In this document: positions 25,817 through 36,949 of the stretch, piece after piece
Layout: each line of letters begins with the position of its first letter
How positions within the stretch are numbered: the stretch's first letter is position 1
Assembly: GCA_036971615.1 (NCBI GenBank)
Contig: JAYKKR010000002.1
Location: forward strand, 1,922,001-1,986,000
DNA length: 64,000 nt
DNA from: Amyloporia xantha
Taxonomy: Eukaryota; Basidiomycota; Agaricomycetes; Polyporales; Adustoporiaceae
Reading direction: 5' to 3'
Program-made: the position numbers and the translations under genes
The notes under the pieces: generated by a model
Database searches by the model: none
Told to the model about the DNA's origin: nothing
What the model saw: only the letters and a program-made list of their open reading frames with translations

Positions 25817-26468
25817 TTATTTATATCGCATTATACCTCCGTTTGAACGTTTCCGGAATCCAACTTTGTATTCACTGGAGCCCATGAACGCAACGGACCA
25901 GAAAGGCTGCGGCGTCTGTGCACTGCGGACCTCGCGTTTCATCTGCCCGATGAGCATTGCCACGGCCGCGTACATCAACCGGCTGTCTGTAAATCCAGAT
26001 CCGTCAACACCATCAACGTCCTGACTTTGTGAAGCTGTGCAGACTTACCTTCGCTGCCTTCTGCGGAAAGCTGTGATTGCGAACGATGATCGAGGTATTG
26101 TCAAAGGACAATACAAAATATGAAAGTTATCTGAAGAGGGCTTCAGCTTTCACCACCCTTCGAAGTTTGTAGACGCTTGTATGATCACCTACCGCATCCG
26201 TATCAGGCTCCATCCCAACCATGACAGAGAGATTGTGATGCTCCTGTCTACCGCCGCCGTCGATGTCGTTGTCGATGATGAACATGGGGACGTAATGCTA
26301 CCATTTGCTGTCCTTTCTGAACAACAAGGGCAGTCACTGCTTCGGAGGGGAACTTGAAGAAGTACCAGGGAACTTCGAACGGTCCTGAGTCCCGTCACTT
26401 ATCAGACCCAAGTCGGCCATTCTACAGTACTTACTTAAATATGTTCTAGTCTTCGGAGCCGCTCTCAT
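25817..26468 (-). CDS. Small unknown protein
   Basis: A small multi-exon gene on the minus strand that I reassembled: MRAAPKTRTYL|RPFEVPWYFFKFPSEA, a 40-nt GT-AG intron, HYVPMFIIDNDIDGGGRQEH and HNLSVMVGMEPDTDA, then exon DNTSIIVRNHSFPQKAAK. The last exon reads RLMYAAVAMLIGQMKREVRS and AQTPQPFWSVAFMGSSEYKV, ending at a TAA at 25817. The donors GTAAGT, GTAGGT and GTAAGT support the model. No known domain is recognised; composition (Trp, Phe and Tyr-rich, few charges) suggests a compact globular protein. If the 40-nt intron is not real, the gene is frameshifted at about 26300. About 150 aa. Confidence 0.4.
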
Positions 26469-26799
26469 TCTGTTGCTTGCACTGCCTACGTTGGCGTCTG
26501 CTCCATATAAAACTATTGTGATGCGCCCGCAGTTGTCTCGAGCTATAGAGCTTGTTAGAAAGCTGACATGATAAGCGTGGATCAGTAAGAAAAGCGCCGC
26601 CCAACGACGGTTGCTCTGAGCCCTTGTCCTCGTCCCTCCTCTTTGTCCTCTCGCCCCGGTCGGCTGAGCTTTCGACTTCGTCTTTTGTTCAGAACACCAG
26701 CTGGGCGGTGTTCATATTCTTTTGCCAGCTGAGCTGTGCAACCCCATCGACTTCAAGTCTGCTGCGCTCCTTGACAACTACTCTACACCCACTGAACAT

Positions 26800-28190
26800 A
26801 TGGCGCTCCCTAGTCGTCCCAACGCCCGAGTCGGGCTGCCTACGAACCCAGCACCCCGCTCACGCTCACTGGTCAGACGGCCGCCGCGAGAAGATCTACC
26901 GCGTCCGGAGAGCAGTGCGACCGAGTTCATTCCATGGCGTCCAGCTCCCTCCCCACCAGCCGCCTCTCCTCCAGTGACCCCGCTCCGTCTCCATCGCTCA
27001 ACGACAGACATACGTAGTGGTCAAAGTCGATCGCGGTCGGTCGACAGCAGACGGTCAAATCGGCCCTCTTCTCCGCCGCCGCCATTGCCTCTAGCGCCCA
27101 TTCCGCGCAGAGCAGAGTGGGATCCGGCAGTAAGGAATCTCGAACAATCTACGCAGGAATATGTCGCGCCCCGAAAGAGGTCAGATGGCTCAGTCTCGTC
27201 ATGGGGTTCTTCATCGTCAGGATCTTCCCTGTCGCAGGACTCGCTACGGTCCTACGGGTCTTTTGCATCCTCCCGTACGAGCGTCGCAGACGACGTGCCG
27301 CCTGTGCCTAAGATTGGTGGAGACGATCGAGAAGCAGTGGGTGCTGGAGCTCTGTCCAGCCCTGACTCAGCCGGGAGCCAGAGTCCTGATAGGTCGCGTC
27401 CTGCACTGTGGGCCCGGGTTGCCAATGCTGCAGGCAATTTGAAGGTCAACGTCAGCAAGGCACTAGGTGCTAGCCTGACTTCTGATGCCGCTGAAGGTAC
27501 GGTATTCCTGACAGGCTTCCTCCCGAGCATCGAAACTCATTCATCGCTACAGCTAGTACGCCTGTCGGACAGGAATCTCGCCTGACGCGTGCTATGAAGG
27601 CCTACCACGTGGAAAAGGCCCGCGATGCCAACGACCTACCTGACTGGCTCTTCGAGGGCCGCGATCGCGACGTGATACTCCGATTACGGGGCAACCCCGT
27701 CGTCACCGCCGAGCAGCAGGCGGAGGCGATCGCAGCGCGCCAGGCGAGCCCGTCTCCTGCCCCCAATCGCCGTCGCGAGCCGTCGCTTCCGCGCAGCAAC
27801 ACGAGCTCCCCGTCATCATGGAGACCACAGCATTCCCGCGCGTCCTCTGCGTCTTCTGTCTACGTGCAGTCCGTGCATGCGACCACCCCGTCGCGAGACG
27901 CGATGAACCGGCTGAAGGAACTGCGCCTTGCGAAGCGTAATGCCAGGGTTCGCTTCGCCGATGATGATGATGACGACGACGACGACGGCAAGGCAACGCG
28001 TGGCATTCAGCGCCCTCCCACTCCCGGGGCGGTCGAACCCGCGCGCACTTCGACTGTCGACACGTCTCCCGTGCCAGTCGCCCCGAGTGTCCCGCGAAGA
28101 ATGCCCACGATGCGTCGCCAACCCAGTCGGGATGAACGCGCCCCGTCCCGCGTCGGCTTGCCGACCAGCGTGCGCCCTCAAAGGCTCTGA
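26800..28190 (+). CDS. Disordered protein with Mso1-like Sec1-binding segment
   Basis: Two exons, 26800-27496 and 27553-28190, join in phase (A-E-A) to give 444 aa. Mostly disordered: Pro/Ser/Arg-rich N-terminus, a Ser-rich stretch, an acidic run of nine Asp at about 27958-27987, and a basic tail. The one folded-looking block spans the splice site: PALWARVANAAGNLKVNVSK ... GQESRLTRAMKAYHVEKARD and LPDWLFEGRDRD. This resembles the Sec1-binding region of Mso1-type exocytosis regulators, which bind Sec1/Munc18 and SNARE complexes at the plasma membrane. The assignment is from memory of the family pattern and is moderate. The start is the first ATG in frame. Confidence 0.6.
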
Positions 28191-29779
28191 TGATCTTGTG
28201 TCTTTTGCAACGTTTTCTGCTCGTTATATCCTTACTTATTACCTGCGTAGTGTTTCGCTGTAGTCATCTGAGGCTGCTGAGCATGCCTGTGGATATTGGT
28301 TGTCATTCAAGCTGGGCCATATTTTATGGACACATTATTAAGCTGCTCTCAGACTATTTCTTGTTACAGGAGCTAGAATGCACCGGGAGGTGCGGGGCCT
28401 GACAGTTGTCGCTCATTGTCTATGCCTTTTTCTCCCTTACGACGCGTGATGATGGATACTACATGTTCCACGTCCGCACTACAGATGTATATTGAATATC
28501 TCATCTTGGTGCGTGCTTAGCTCTGAGATGTCGGCGAACCCGAATCTTAACACAGATAAGGTACCCCTTACCCCATGCGTGAAGATTGCTGTGCACGAAG
28601 CTCATGTCGACTAAAATTAATTTGCTGCTCCATAGACCTATGGGTGTTCGCAGGCGCTATGGAACTCGATTCCAAGCGGTCCCGCGCTTACTGCTCCCTG
28701 GCAACTAAATGCACTGAAGCTGTGCCTCCCTCTATGGATGCATCAATGAAGCAGCTCCATCACGCTCACCTATGGGAAGCTGTTATACCGTTGCCCGCGA
28801 AGATGGATTGTTTGAGCTGATGCTAAATATAAGTTGGCACTTGGCAGCCATTGAGTTGCTCAATGCAGACCACAGGGTGGGTTCGTAACAAGCGATGCTC
28901 ATCACCGTCTCGGGAAGATATCGATGGTTGGAGGGGAACAGTCGTGAGCTGTACGTGTTGTCTAATCAGGAACCGTTCATCTTGCCTGTCCATGGGTGTG
29001 AACTTATGATGATGCAGATGCTGCTCGCGCGGCTGTCAGGTAACTGTGCCTGCTGTTGGTCCCTATATATTGCAGGGTTGGGTTGCATTATTGGGTAGCT
29101 AGGTTGTACCGTAATGAGGATGGCGTCTTGTACGTAGGAAGGAAGCTGGTGTAACCGTGTAGCGTTGCAAGCGTGCGACTGCAGCGCGTCGTGATAGGAC
29201 GGTTTGTTCCTTCTGATCGGTGTGTTCTATGATAGGATCGGTTGCGCTGGAGGCCATCCTAAAGACAGATCTCGCAGTGTTTGTCTCCTGGAGACGTGCT
29301 CGGATGCGAGGCGGGGTAGACGAACTGGGATTGGCTGCATCAACATCCTCTTGCACAGATTGGCTCGTGTCGCCCACACGGTCCTGTCGTCTACCGATAT
29401 TCCAATTCGCCCCTTCTCGATCGTCGCCATGACGGGCGGAAGCCAGTCGGTCACCACAGGAAATGGCTTTTTCTAAATATAAGGCGACACGGCCGCCTTC
29501 CTCCCTTTCCTCACCCCTTCGTCCCTCCCTTCCTTTTGTTTTCTCTCGTCTTAGTCGAGTTGATCCCGACTCTTCGTTCGTTCGAGGTCAGTCAATGTCG
29601 CACCTATCTATCTCTTCATCTCTAATGTTAACGTTCCCCCCATCCTACAGATCACCCTCTTTGATAGAGATCTAAACTCTTTTTTCCTCTGGGAGGTTTC
29701 ACAGTGTTCTTTCGCCTCTCGACGACGCACACCTCGACGGTATCTCAGTCTTTAGCTTCATTTCATCGCCTTTTCTACG
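28191..29779. other. Long intergenic region and promoter of the cupredoxin gene
   Basis: No gene recognised. The right part, from about 29470, looks like a strong promoter: a TATAAG box at 29478-29483 and a long C/T-rich tract at about 29490-29560. A possible 5'-UTR intron between about 29587 and 29650 precedes the ATG at 29780. Confidence 0.5.
29478..29483 (+). promoter_or_regulatory. TATA-like box of cupredoxin gene
   Basis: TATAAG followed immediately by a pyrimidine-rich tract (about 29490-29560), the usual arrangement of highly expressed fungal genes. It is about 300 bp from the ATG, which fits a long or spliced leader. Confidence 0.45.
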
Positions 29780-31480
29780 ATGGTTGCCTACACTTCTCTC
29801 ATCGGCACTGCCGCTTTGTTGGTCCGTTCTGCATCTGCTCTCCCTCGTCCCTGGGCTGCTTCTAGTGCCGCCGCCATGCCGTAAGCATAGTCTGCTGTTC
29901 AGTGACAGTTCTTGCATTGACCCCTCCGTCTCAGATATGCCGCATCTGCTGCCGTTGCTTCCTCTGCTGATTCATGGGATACCATGGCTGCTGCTCCAAC
30001 CATGGCATCCATGGGTATGGGTTCCGACAGTATGGGTTCCGGCAGCATGGGCTCCGACAGCATGGGTTCAGGTAGCATGGGTTCCGACAGCAAAAACTCA
30101 TGGGACGCATCATCCATGGCTGATACCTGGGGTGCCTCTTCCGCATACGATTCGATGGCCACTGCTGCATCGTCATGGTCAGATTCCATGTCTTCCGACG
30201 TTATGGTGACTGCTACTGCAATGGCTACTTCGGATGATTCTTGGTGGTCATCGACCGAGACCGCCATGGCGTCGGAAGTGTCCTCTGATGCGATGTGGTC
30301 TGCGACTGCAACCGCGGCTGCGACGTCAACCTACGAGACATCATACGCAGCAATGTCCACCGCTGCAGCCACCTCATCTATCATGTACGGATCTGGCAGC
30401 TCAAACTGGGGCGGTTCCGGATATGAGAGCTGTGTGCAACGTCAGTCGTCATTCTATTTTCCCATTAAGGTTTGATTTTGACATTCTTTTGCAGAATGTA
30501 TGATGGACTTTGGCGCCCCTGCTGCGACCGTGACTGCTTCAGCCACTTCCAGCTCAAGCTACTCCGGATCCGACTCTAGCTCTGGCAGCGGCACCACTCA
30601 CACCGTCATTGTTGCCCCGACGCAAGGTGTCCTCCGCTTCGTGCCGTTCACCGTAAACGCGAGTGCCGGCGACACCATCCTCTACATGTGGAATGCCAAC
30701 AACCACACCGTCACCAAGAGCTCAGAGCTCGAGATCTGTAACGAGACTTCGCAGGCACCGTTCGCGACTGGCGAGCACGACAAGGGCTTTACGTTCACCG
30801 AAGTCGTCAACGACACGTCGCCCGTGTTCTTCTACTGCTCTACCCCCACTCACTGGTACGTGTTCCTCACTGTCTTCTTTACTTCTATGTGTACTGACGT
30901 GCATCGTGCAGTGAGAAGGGCATGTTCGGTATCATCAACCCGCCCAGTGTCGAGAACAACGCGAACACCTCCGTCGCGAGCATGATGCCCGCCATGATGT
31001 CCAACAGCTCCACGCTCTCGGCCATGTACGCCGCTAGCAACATCAGCAGCAACCCCATGGCGGCATCATGGGGAGAGAACATGGACATGGGCTCCATGCC
31101 GACATGGTCCCAGTCCTTCTTCGCCGAGAACGTCCTGTGAGTACTCCCTGCCCCCAACCCGCCCGTGCGACGCTGACCGTATCCCATGCAGCTACACGCG
31201 TGCCTTCTTGGCTGCCAACCCCTCCGTGATGAAGCCTGACGGCACCATCGACATGAGCGCGGCGAACGGCACCTGGACCGTCCCCGCGGACGTCACCCAG
31301 GCGCTCAGCAGCAGCACTAACAGCACCGGCGCGTCGTCCGCGAGCACGTCGGCGACGAGCTCTGCCGCGTCCGGTGCGCCCTCGTCGACGGGCGCGGCGA
31401 AGAGCGGCGCGAGGTCGACGGCCGTCTCCGGTGGGGTCTTCAGCGTCGTCGCCATCGCCGCGGTGTTCCTTGCCCTCTGA
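29780..31480 (+). CDS. Secreted, Ser-rich cupredoxin (plastocyanin-like), probable GPI anchor
   Basis: Five exons (29780-29880, 29935-30440, 30495-30855, 30912-31136, 31192-31480) are in phase and give 493 aa. The N-terminal signal peptide is MVAYTSLIGTAALLVRSASA. A Met/Ser/Gly repeat region follows (five 15-bp units at 30017-30091 coding MGSDS/MGSGS), then a long Ser/Thr/Ala stretch. The cupredoxin domain starts HTVIVAPTQGVLRFVPFTVN and contains WNANNHTVTKSS with the first His ligand. After it comes FFYCSTPTHC|EKGMFGIINP with Cys, His and Met ligands, so a complete type-1 copper site is present; it is rebuilt only across the third intron. The C-terminus is Ser/Ala-rich with a hydrophobic tail (VFSVVAIAAVFLAL), consistent with a GPI signal. 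Likely a cell-wall copper protein; the redox partner is unknown. Confidence 0.9.
30017..30091. repeat. 15-bp tandem repeat, five units, coding MGSDS/MGSGS
   Basis: Units start at 30017, 30032, 30047, 30062 and 30077, each beginning ATGGG and alternating GAC/GGC-type codons in position 4. It lies in the Met/Ser-rich segment of the cupredoxin. Confidence 0.85.
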
Positions 31481-32031
31481 TGCGCGTGACACCGTCACTG
31501 TCTCGTTTACACCTTCGAGCGCGCGGCGGGAATAGTCCCGCCGAGGAGGGAGGAGCGCAGGATGATTAATGTTGCTTTCGGACTATTGCTACGTATACAG
31601 CGTTGATACCGTCTCTGGATTGTTGTGCATGGACACTGCTCGTCGATACTTTCCCTCTGCGATCGGACTCTGTGGTTCTCTTTTTCGTTCGAATTCGTTC
31701 ATACTTTACTAGTCTCGCATGCGAGGAATAGGCTTCTCCTTCCCACATTGCTTGTAAGGTAGTCGCCGATGAAACTAGTATTTGGCTGACGCCTCCCAGA
31801 TCTGTTCAGTGCGTGTGAAAGGGCGATCGCAAGGAAGCTTCGTCGATGGAAGTTGTCCTTCGGTTAATTCAGCTGGTCACAGTCTCGTGGGCTCCCAACA
31901 TTGATTGCAAGAGACGTTCACACAACCGGAGTTATTCAATATTGGACTATTCAGCCCAGACAGGTTCCATCTTTATGGAGTAGTAATACATCTTTACGCT
32001 AATTCTCGTGTATCAATACAGCATTCAGGGC
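31481..32031. other. Intergenic, convergent gene ends
   Basis: 3' flanks of the cupredoxin and the O-methyltransferase. No open frame or repeat noticed. Confidence 0.5.
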
Positions 32032-32875
32032 TCAGAGACGCAGGATGTATGTGAAGCCATCCCAGCCCTTCTCGCCGACGGTCCCCAGAGTGGTAGCCTC
32101 AAGCTCGGCATCGGTCTTCAGGTGCGCAAGCATATTACGCGTACCCTGGGTATGCTCGTCCTTGTGGGAGGGATCGCTGACACGTCCATCGCGGACGACG
32201 TTGTCTACGATCTTATTTTAAGATAGCATTCAATCAATACGGCTGGCGGCATAGACACAAAATGGAACGTACGATGACGCCACCCTTCCTGACGAGGCGC
32301 TTTGCCTCGAGGAGGTAGGTGAGGTTGCCAGCCTTGTCAGCGTCGATGAACGCGAAGTCGAAGGCCGGCTCGGGCTGCAGCGCCTTGATAGACTCTCCAG
32401 CGGGCCCTACGATCACCTTCACCTTGGACGCCAGGCCGGCATGGGCGATGTTGGCGCTGGCTACCTATTCCGGCGGTCAGCGGGCAACCCGACGGGCGGC
32501 GGGGGGTGGAAAAGACATACCTCCGCATGCTTCGGGCTGAGTTCCAGGGTGACGAGCTCTCCGTCGGTGGGGAGGGCACGGGCAAGCCAGATGGCAGAGT
32601 AGCTGCCGCGCAGATTGTGAGTCTCCGAGTGCAACTGAGCATGACATATTTTCGAAGGATGCTTACCCGCCGAGCGTGCCAACTTCCAGGATTCGCTTCG
32701 CGCCGATGGACCGCGCGAGCAGGTGCATGAATTTACCCTGCGCGGCGCTGACTGCGATGGCGGGCAGACCATTCTCACTGCTGGACTTGAGTGCGTGCTC
32801 GAGGGCCTCATCGGGACGGATGAGGAACGAGTTGTGGTACGCATCCGAGCGCTCCCAGTCTTCCTTGGTGGACAT
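32032..32875 (-). CDS. SAM-dependent O-methyltransferase (caffeoyl-CoA/catechol type)
   Basis: About four exons. It starts MSTKEDWERSDAYHNSFLIR at 32875. Motif I is RILEVGTLGG|YSAIWLARAL, then DGELVTLELSPKHAE, SKVKVIVGPAGESIKALQ and the metal-binding FDFAFIDADKAGNLTYLLEA. Next come RLVRKGGVI, then IVDNVVRDGRVSDPSHKDEH, ending WDGFTYILRL at 32032. Length is about 230 aa, normal for small class-I, divalent-cation-dependent O-methyltransferases. They methylate catechol-like hydroxyls of phenolics; in fungi a role in secondary or aromatic metabolism is likely, but the substrate cannot be read. Three double-GATA palindromes lie in the 280-710 bp upstream of the start. No signal peptide. Confidence 0.9.
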
Positions 32876-33152
32876 GGCGATGGTGTGTGTTGGATGGAGT
32901 AGAAACCTTGAGGGAAGGTGAACTTTCGATACCGTTCTTCATGTTGTTCGTGCCTTTTATGCAGCGCAGGGTCTGCCGTTCAGCCGACGACAGGGGTGCA
33001 ACGTGACCTATAACATAGAGCCCAGGTCTTTTCTGACTGTTTTGATTGCGTGCAAAAAAGGTGTGTTCGCGTGTGCGGACATAGAGACCACGCTGTTCAA
33101 GAGTCCGCTGCGCAGGGAAGACGATCGTTTGACGTCGACGCAGCACTGGGCC

Positions 33153-33165
33153 TATCTGATAAGAT
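33153..33165. promoter_or_regulatory. Double-GATA palindrome, copy 1
   Basis: TATCTGATAAGAT: two opposed GATA cores separated by one base. About 280 bp upstream of the O-methyltransferase start. The same 13-mer occurs twice more within 450 bp. Confidence 0.5.
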
Positions 33166-33420
33166 CCCCGAGCGACGGCCCCCGTCGCGGTTCCCCCGTC
33201 GACCAATCGGAACATCCCGCTGGTCGCTGAAAGTGGGAATTCGTGATGCCAGATGAAACTGTCAACTCTAATTAAGTCCTCTGACTCCCGTTTACTGCGG
33301 GGAGAGATCTACATAGAGGGTCGGCCGAGCCGACGCGCGTATGATGTACAGGAATAGCTTGAGAAACGGAATGCAGTGACTGGGCAAGTGAATCAGTATC
33401 CGTGACAGGCTTCCCCTGAG

Positions 33421-33433
33421 TATCTGATAAGAT
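33421..33433. promoter_or_regulatory. Double-GATA palindrome, copy 2
   Basis: Identical 13-mer, about 546 bp upstream of the O-methyltransferase start. Confidence 0.5.
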
Positions 33434-33573
33434 TTGAGTCAGGGCGACTGCGAAGCAAGGCTTTTTTGACTCCTTTTTACCGCGGCCGACGGTAACAAAC
33501 ACGGTGAACATGAGGGATGGGAACACCGTTACACAATGAACGGAGCCGGAACTGAATCAGTAACTGTGGTTCT

Positions 33574-33586
33574 TATCTGATAAGAT
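33574..33586. promoter_or_regulatory. Double-GATA palindrome, copy 3
   Basis: Identical 13-mer, extended to CTTATCTGATAAG; about 700 bp upstream of the O-methyltransferase start. Could equally control a gene to the right, but none is evident nearby. Confidence 0.5.
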
Positions 33587-33740
33587 TCACATGATCAGGC
33601 CCACTATTGGTCAGGTGCAAGGAGCGCGACGCAAATCTCAGCGTGATCGTTGACGGAGTGAGTGTGTTTACGGAAATGGAGAAACATCATATTACTGTAA
33701 TATTACCATGGTTCAATTCGGTCATGTTCTGTAAACATGA

Positions 33741-33974
33741 ATGAATTGTCATGTGTGTGGCGATCCCAAGCAATGCTGCAGTGTACTTGCTGTGTCTGAC
33801 GGCGACACCGGATACGTCCGATGTTCACTGGCTCGTGGTGAGATTAACTGGAAGTGCCGGGGGACCCACGTCATGTACTGTGCCGAACGCAAAATCAGGT
33901 TCGAGGTCAGTACAACAAAAGCTGACTCCACCGCGGACCCGGATGAGGGGACTTCTGGAAGCTGCATTTTCTGA
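33741..33974 (+). CDS. Possible small Cys-rich protein
   Basis: A 77-codon ATG frame beginning MNCHVCGDPKQCCSVLA, with further single Cys residues and ending SGSCIF. There is no signal peptide and no recognised zinc-binding pattern. It stands alone in a repeat-bearing stretch, so it may be chance or part of a mobile element. Function unknown. Confidence 0.2.
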   Translation: MNCHVCGDPKQCCSVLAVSDGDTGYVRCSLARGEINWKCRGTHVMYCAERKIRFEVSTTKADSTADPDEGTSGSCIF

Positions 33975-35004
33975 CTGCGGGCATTCGGTTTTGTCGGAAT
34001 TGAAACACGCAACAGAGCAGCCTCTGATCGACCAGTGAACCTATAGTCGGACTATATAGAATCAATGATGTCCTTCTTTGTTATCAGTGACGAAAAATGT
34101 CTTGAAGGAGTTCAGGCGCTCAGATTTTGAACAACAGATCCTGGCCTTGCACGTCAGCCCATAAACTTGCTTTCAGTTTGCTCTCCAGCGGCACTAAGAC
34201 GGAAATTCTACTCGAACTCCGCCTCTATTGATGCCAACTCACGAGCATAAAACTTTTCATGTAACGGAACAGAAGTATGTCGTCGACTGAAGTCACAAAT
34301 TCTACAGCTCGTTCCCTTACAAAGAGTGAGAATGGGAGTAAGTTTAAGTTTAGACTGGCATGACTAACCCTTTGATCCTGCTCGCCAGCCTCAACGAGGG
34401 AGAGAAAATGGCACCAGAAGAATCGGACGACATTCCGGCATAGATCGCACATACATATACAGCCTACGTTGCCTTTTGGGTGCCTAATGGCAATGTCTCA
34501 TTGTCCCACGTATACGCCGCGTCGTTCAGCTAACACAACGCACATTGTATGTTATACGCACCGGAGGTTTTCATATCCTTGGCCAGGACTCGAGTGGAGG
34601 GACCGGACGGAGGTGCGACTGCTGGTAGCATTGCAAGCTCAAAGGATGTCTCGACTCTTGGTCTAGATCAGCCTGCTATGAGGTTGTATGATTCATACCG
34701 AAATAATCCACCGCCTAGATACCTCAAAACTTAACACGTCGACATGTTCTCACTCCCATACAAATGCAAATGAGCAGAAACTGGCATGAGCCTGGTAAGA
34801 ACGGACGTGTTATAGGTGCACAAGATTTGAGCATGATGCGACAGAACTGCGACGCTACTAATGCCAGATTTAAGAATCATACACACACTGCCCCCTTTGG
34901 GCGCGGCGTTGCTCTTGAACCGTACTGTTCCAGGAAAAACCTCTGATGTCCAACAAAGGGATTATTAACATATTAGCAACATTGTTATTGACCGTGTAAA
35001 TGAC

Positions 35005-35416
35005 TCCGGGAAAATTTAGGGGTGTTAATAACTCAAAGTCCCTACCTTGATACTAGTGCACTAAAGGCCCTTGTCTGGTTCGTATTATCGGAGACTAACG
35101 ACGTAACGTCTCGCATAAAGGCAAATATAAGAATGGGCACGTCGCGTGAGCGGGGCGATGAATCTGATGGCTTTCCGGAGGCCTGTCACTGCGTCAGGCC
35201 TTGAGATCGACCATGAAATGTTTTGCACCGACCTCTGAGTAAATATCTTCCACGACCGCACATGGTGCAGGGAGTCCCGTAGATGAGGCGATTTGAGCTA
35301 CATAGGGTCGACGACGGCCTTGTTTCCAAGATGTTAATGACCTGTTGACTACTGACCCTCGAGCCGGAAAGGCAAATTAATAACATGTTAATAACTCCCA
35401 GGGAGTTTTCCCGGGA
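35005..35416. mobile_element. Degenerate inverted-repeat element (MITE-like)
   Basis: Left arm 35005-35032 (CCGGGAAAA, about 5 nt, GGGGTGTTAATAAC) pairs imperfectly with the complement of 35388-35416. Further TTATTAACAT/TTAATAACATG motifs sit just outside the left arm (about 34964) and just inside the right arm (about 35377). No coding capacity is seen inside. Target-site duplication is not clear. Confidence 0.35.
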
Positions 35417-36104
35417 ACAGAATAGACTTCACTGAATCTAGATTGACCTGACTGTCGATCACCTCGGCATCTTGGCCATTGCCAGACGACGACGCTCACC
35501 CGCCGGATTTAGCGCATTCTGTTACACCAGCCTCTGCACGCGAAGACCTTCGACCGCTCTCTGGTCTCGTCGCAAGCTCAATTCGACACATTTGCGGAGC
35601 TTGACATTGGAAGTCTCGTCGGCAGATGCACCGGTGGACTAAGCGGGTCGTCAACAGATCGACGGCGGCCGTACTTGCTGTCGCAATGACGCACCTTAAG
35701 AATTCGCCGATGAATTTGACGCTTGTCACGTTTGTAGGTATTCTCCCGCATCGAGGAGCTGCAGGTAGCACAAAAGATCATATGATGCTTCATGCAGGCC
35801 AACTGAAGTAGCACGGAACCTCGAACCGAGGCTGTTTATCACCTTCGGAATCCTCTTGCAAGAGAAGTCTGCGGATGTCTAGGTCCGGTACCGGTAAGTA
35901 CTTATTGTGGCATTGTCAGTGTCAATGTTCTTTGTCATACTAGATCTCATGCATCTGGCGTCTCTGGATCTTCTCGGTCTCTAGCGACGTCTTGAGGAGG
36001 GGGCGAGATTTCATATGAAGACTGTTCAGATCATTTGAGAACCTACTTCCCAAACCAGAGAATAGTACGAAATGGTATAAGGCCAAGGAGTTCACATGTG
36101 TCGG

Positions 36105-36949
36105 CTACGGTTGCCGAGCGGTATCAGGTCTGATTTTGCATTTTGCATTTTCGCATTGTGCTGTCCCACGGCGCCTCCCCGGATCAAATGTCTGATCCGG
36201 GAAATTAGACGCCCTCCCGCCCATCGGCACTACCACTCCATCGCTGTAGACAGTGTCCTCACGCCGTTTATTAGCTTGTAGTACTGCTTAAAAATAAAGG
36301 CTATAAGTAAAAATACATTATACACTTCGTACATAGGACAGTTCCTTTTCTTACCGAAGTATGGGAAAAATTAGTCTTTTTAGGGTGGCCGACATTCGGA
36401 CGATGAGTTTCCAAATCTGGTAATATCTGCGAGGCATAAAAATCTCCGTGCTTTTGCACATATAATCCTGTTATATGTTTTTGTTAATTGAGAATTAATT
36501 GATACCATGTTCAGTATAGCCATTTTCTCATTTCCTCTACATAAGTTGATGCTTGATAGACTTCATAGGTGTTGTATATACCTATTCTGAAGCCAATAGG
36601 CGTGAGCGAATGATTATCAGTGTAAGTTACCAAAATAAGTAATTCATCTCGGAGTCCGAATGTGGCGCCACCAAAGAATGATTTTTTGCGACACTGCACT
36701 AAAGAAAAGAGACTGTCCTATGTACGAAGTGTATAATGTATTTTTACTTATAGCCTTTATTTTTAAGCAGTACTACAAGCTAATAAACGGCGTGAGGACA
36801 CTGTCTACAGCGATGGAGTGGTAGTGCCGATGGGCGGGAGGGCGTCTAATTTCCCGGATCAGACATTTGATCCGGGGAGGCGCCGTGGGACAGCACAATG
36901 CGAAAATGCAAAATGCAAAATCAGACCTGATACCGCTCGGCAACCGTAG
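36105..36949. repeat. Inverted repeat with two apparently identical 238-bp arms around a 369-bp AT-rich spacer
   Basis: Arms 36105-36342 and 36712-36949 are reverse complements with no mismatch that I could find. Beyond the outer edge the match continues with about three differences over some 12 bp. Each arm contains a small hairpin (CCCGGATCA, 6-nt loop, TGATCCGGG at 36178-36201 in the left arm) and TTTTGCA direct repeats. The spacer is AT-rich with no recognisable gene. Either a transposon remnant with long terminal inverted repeats or a recent inverted duplication; its transcript would fold into a long hairpin. Confidence 0.9.

Noticed and set aside
27703..28181. Minus-strand His/Arg-rich ORFs
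   Set aside because: Shadow frames of the Asp- and Ser-rich exon of the Mso1-like gene.
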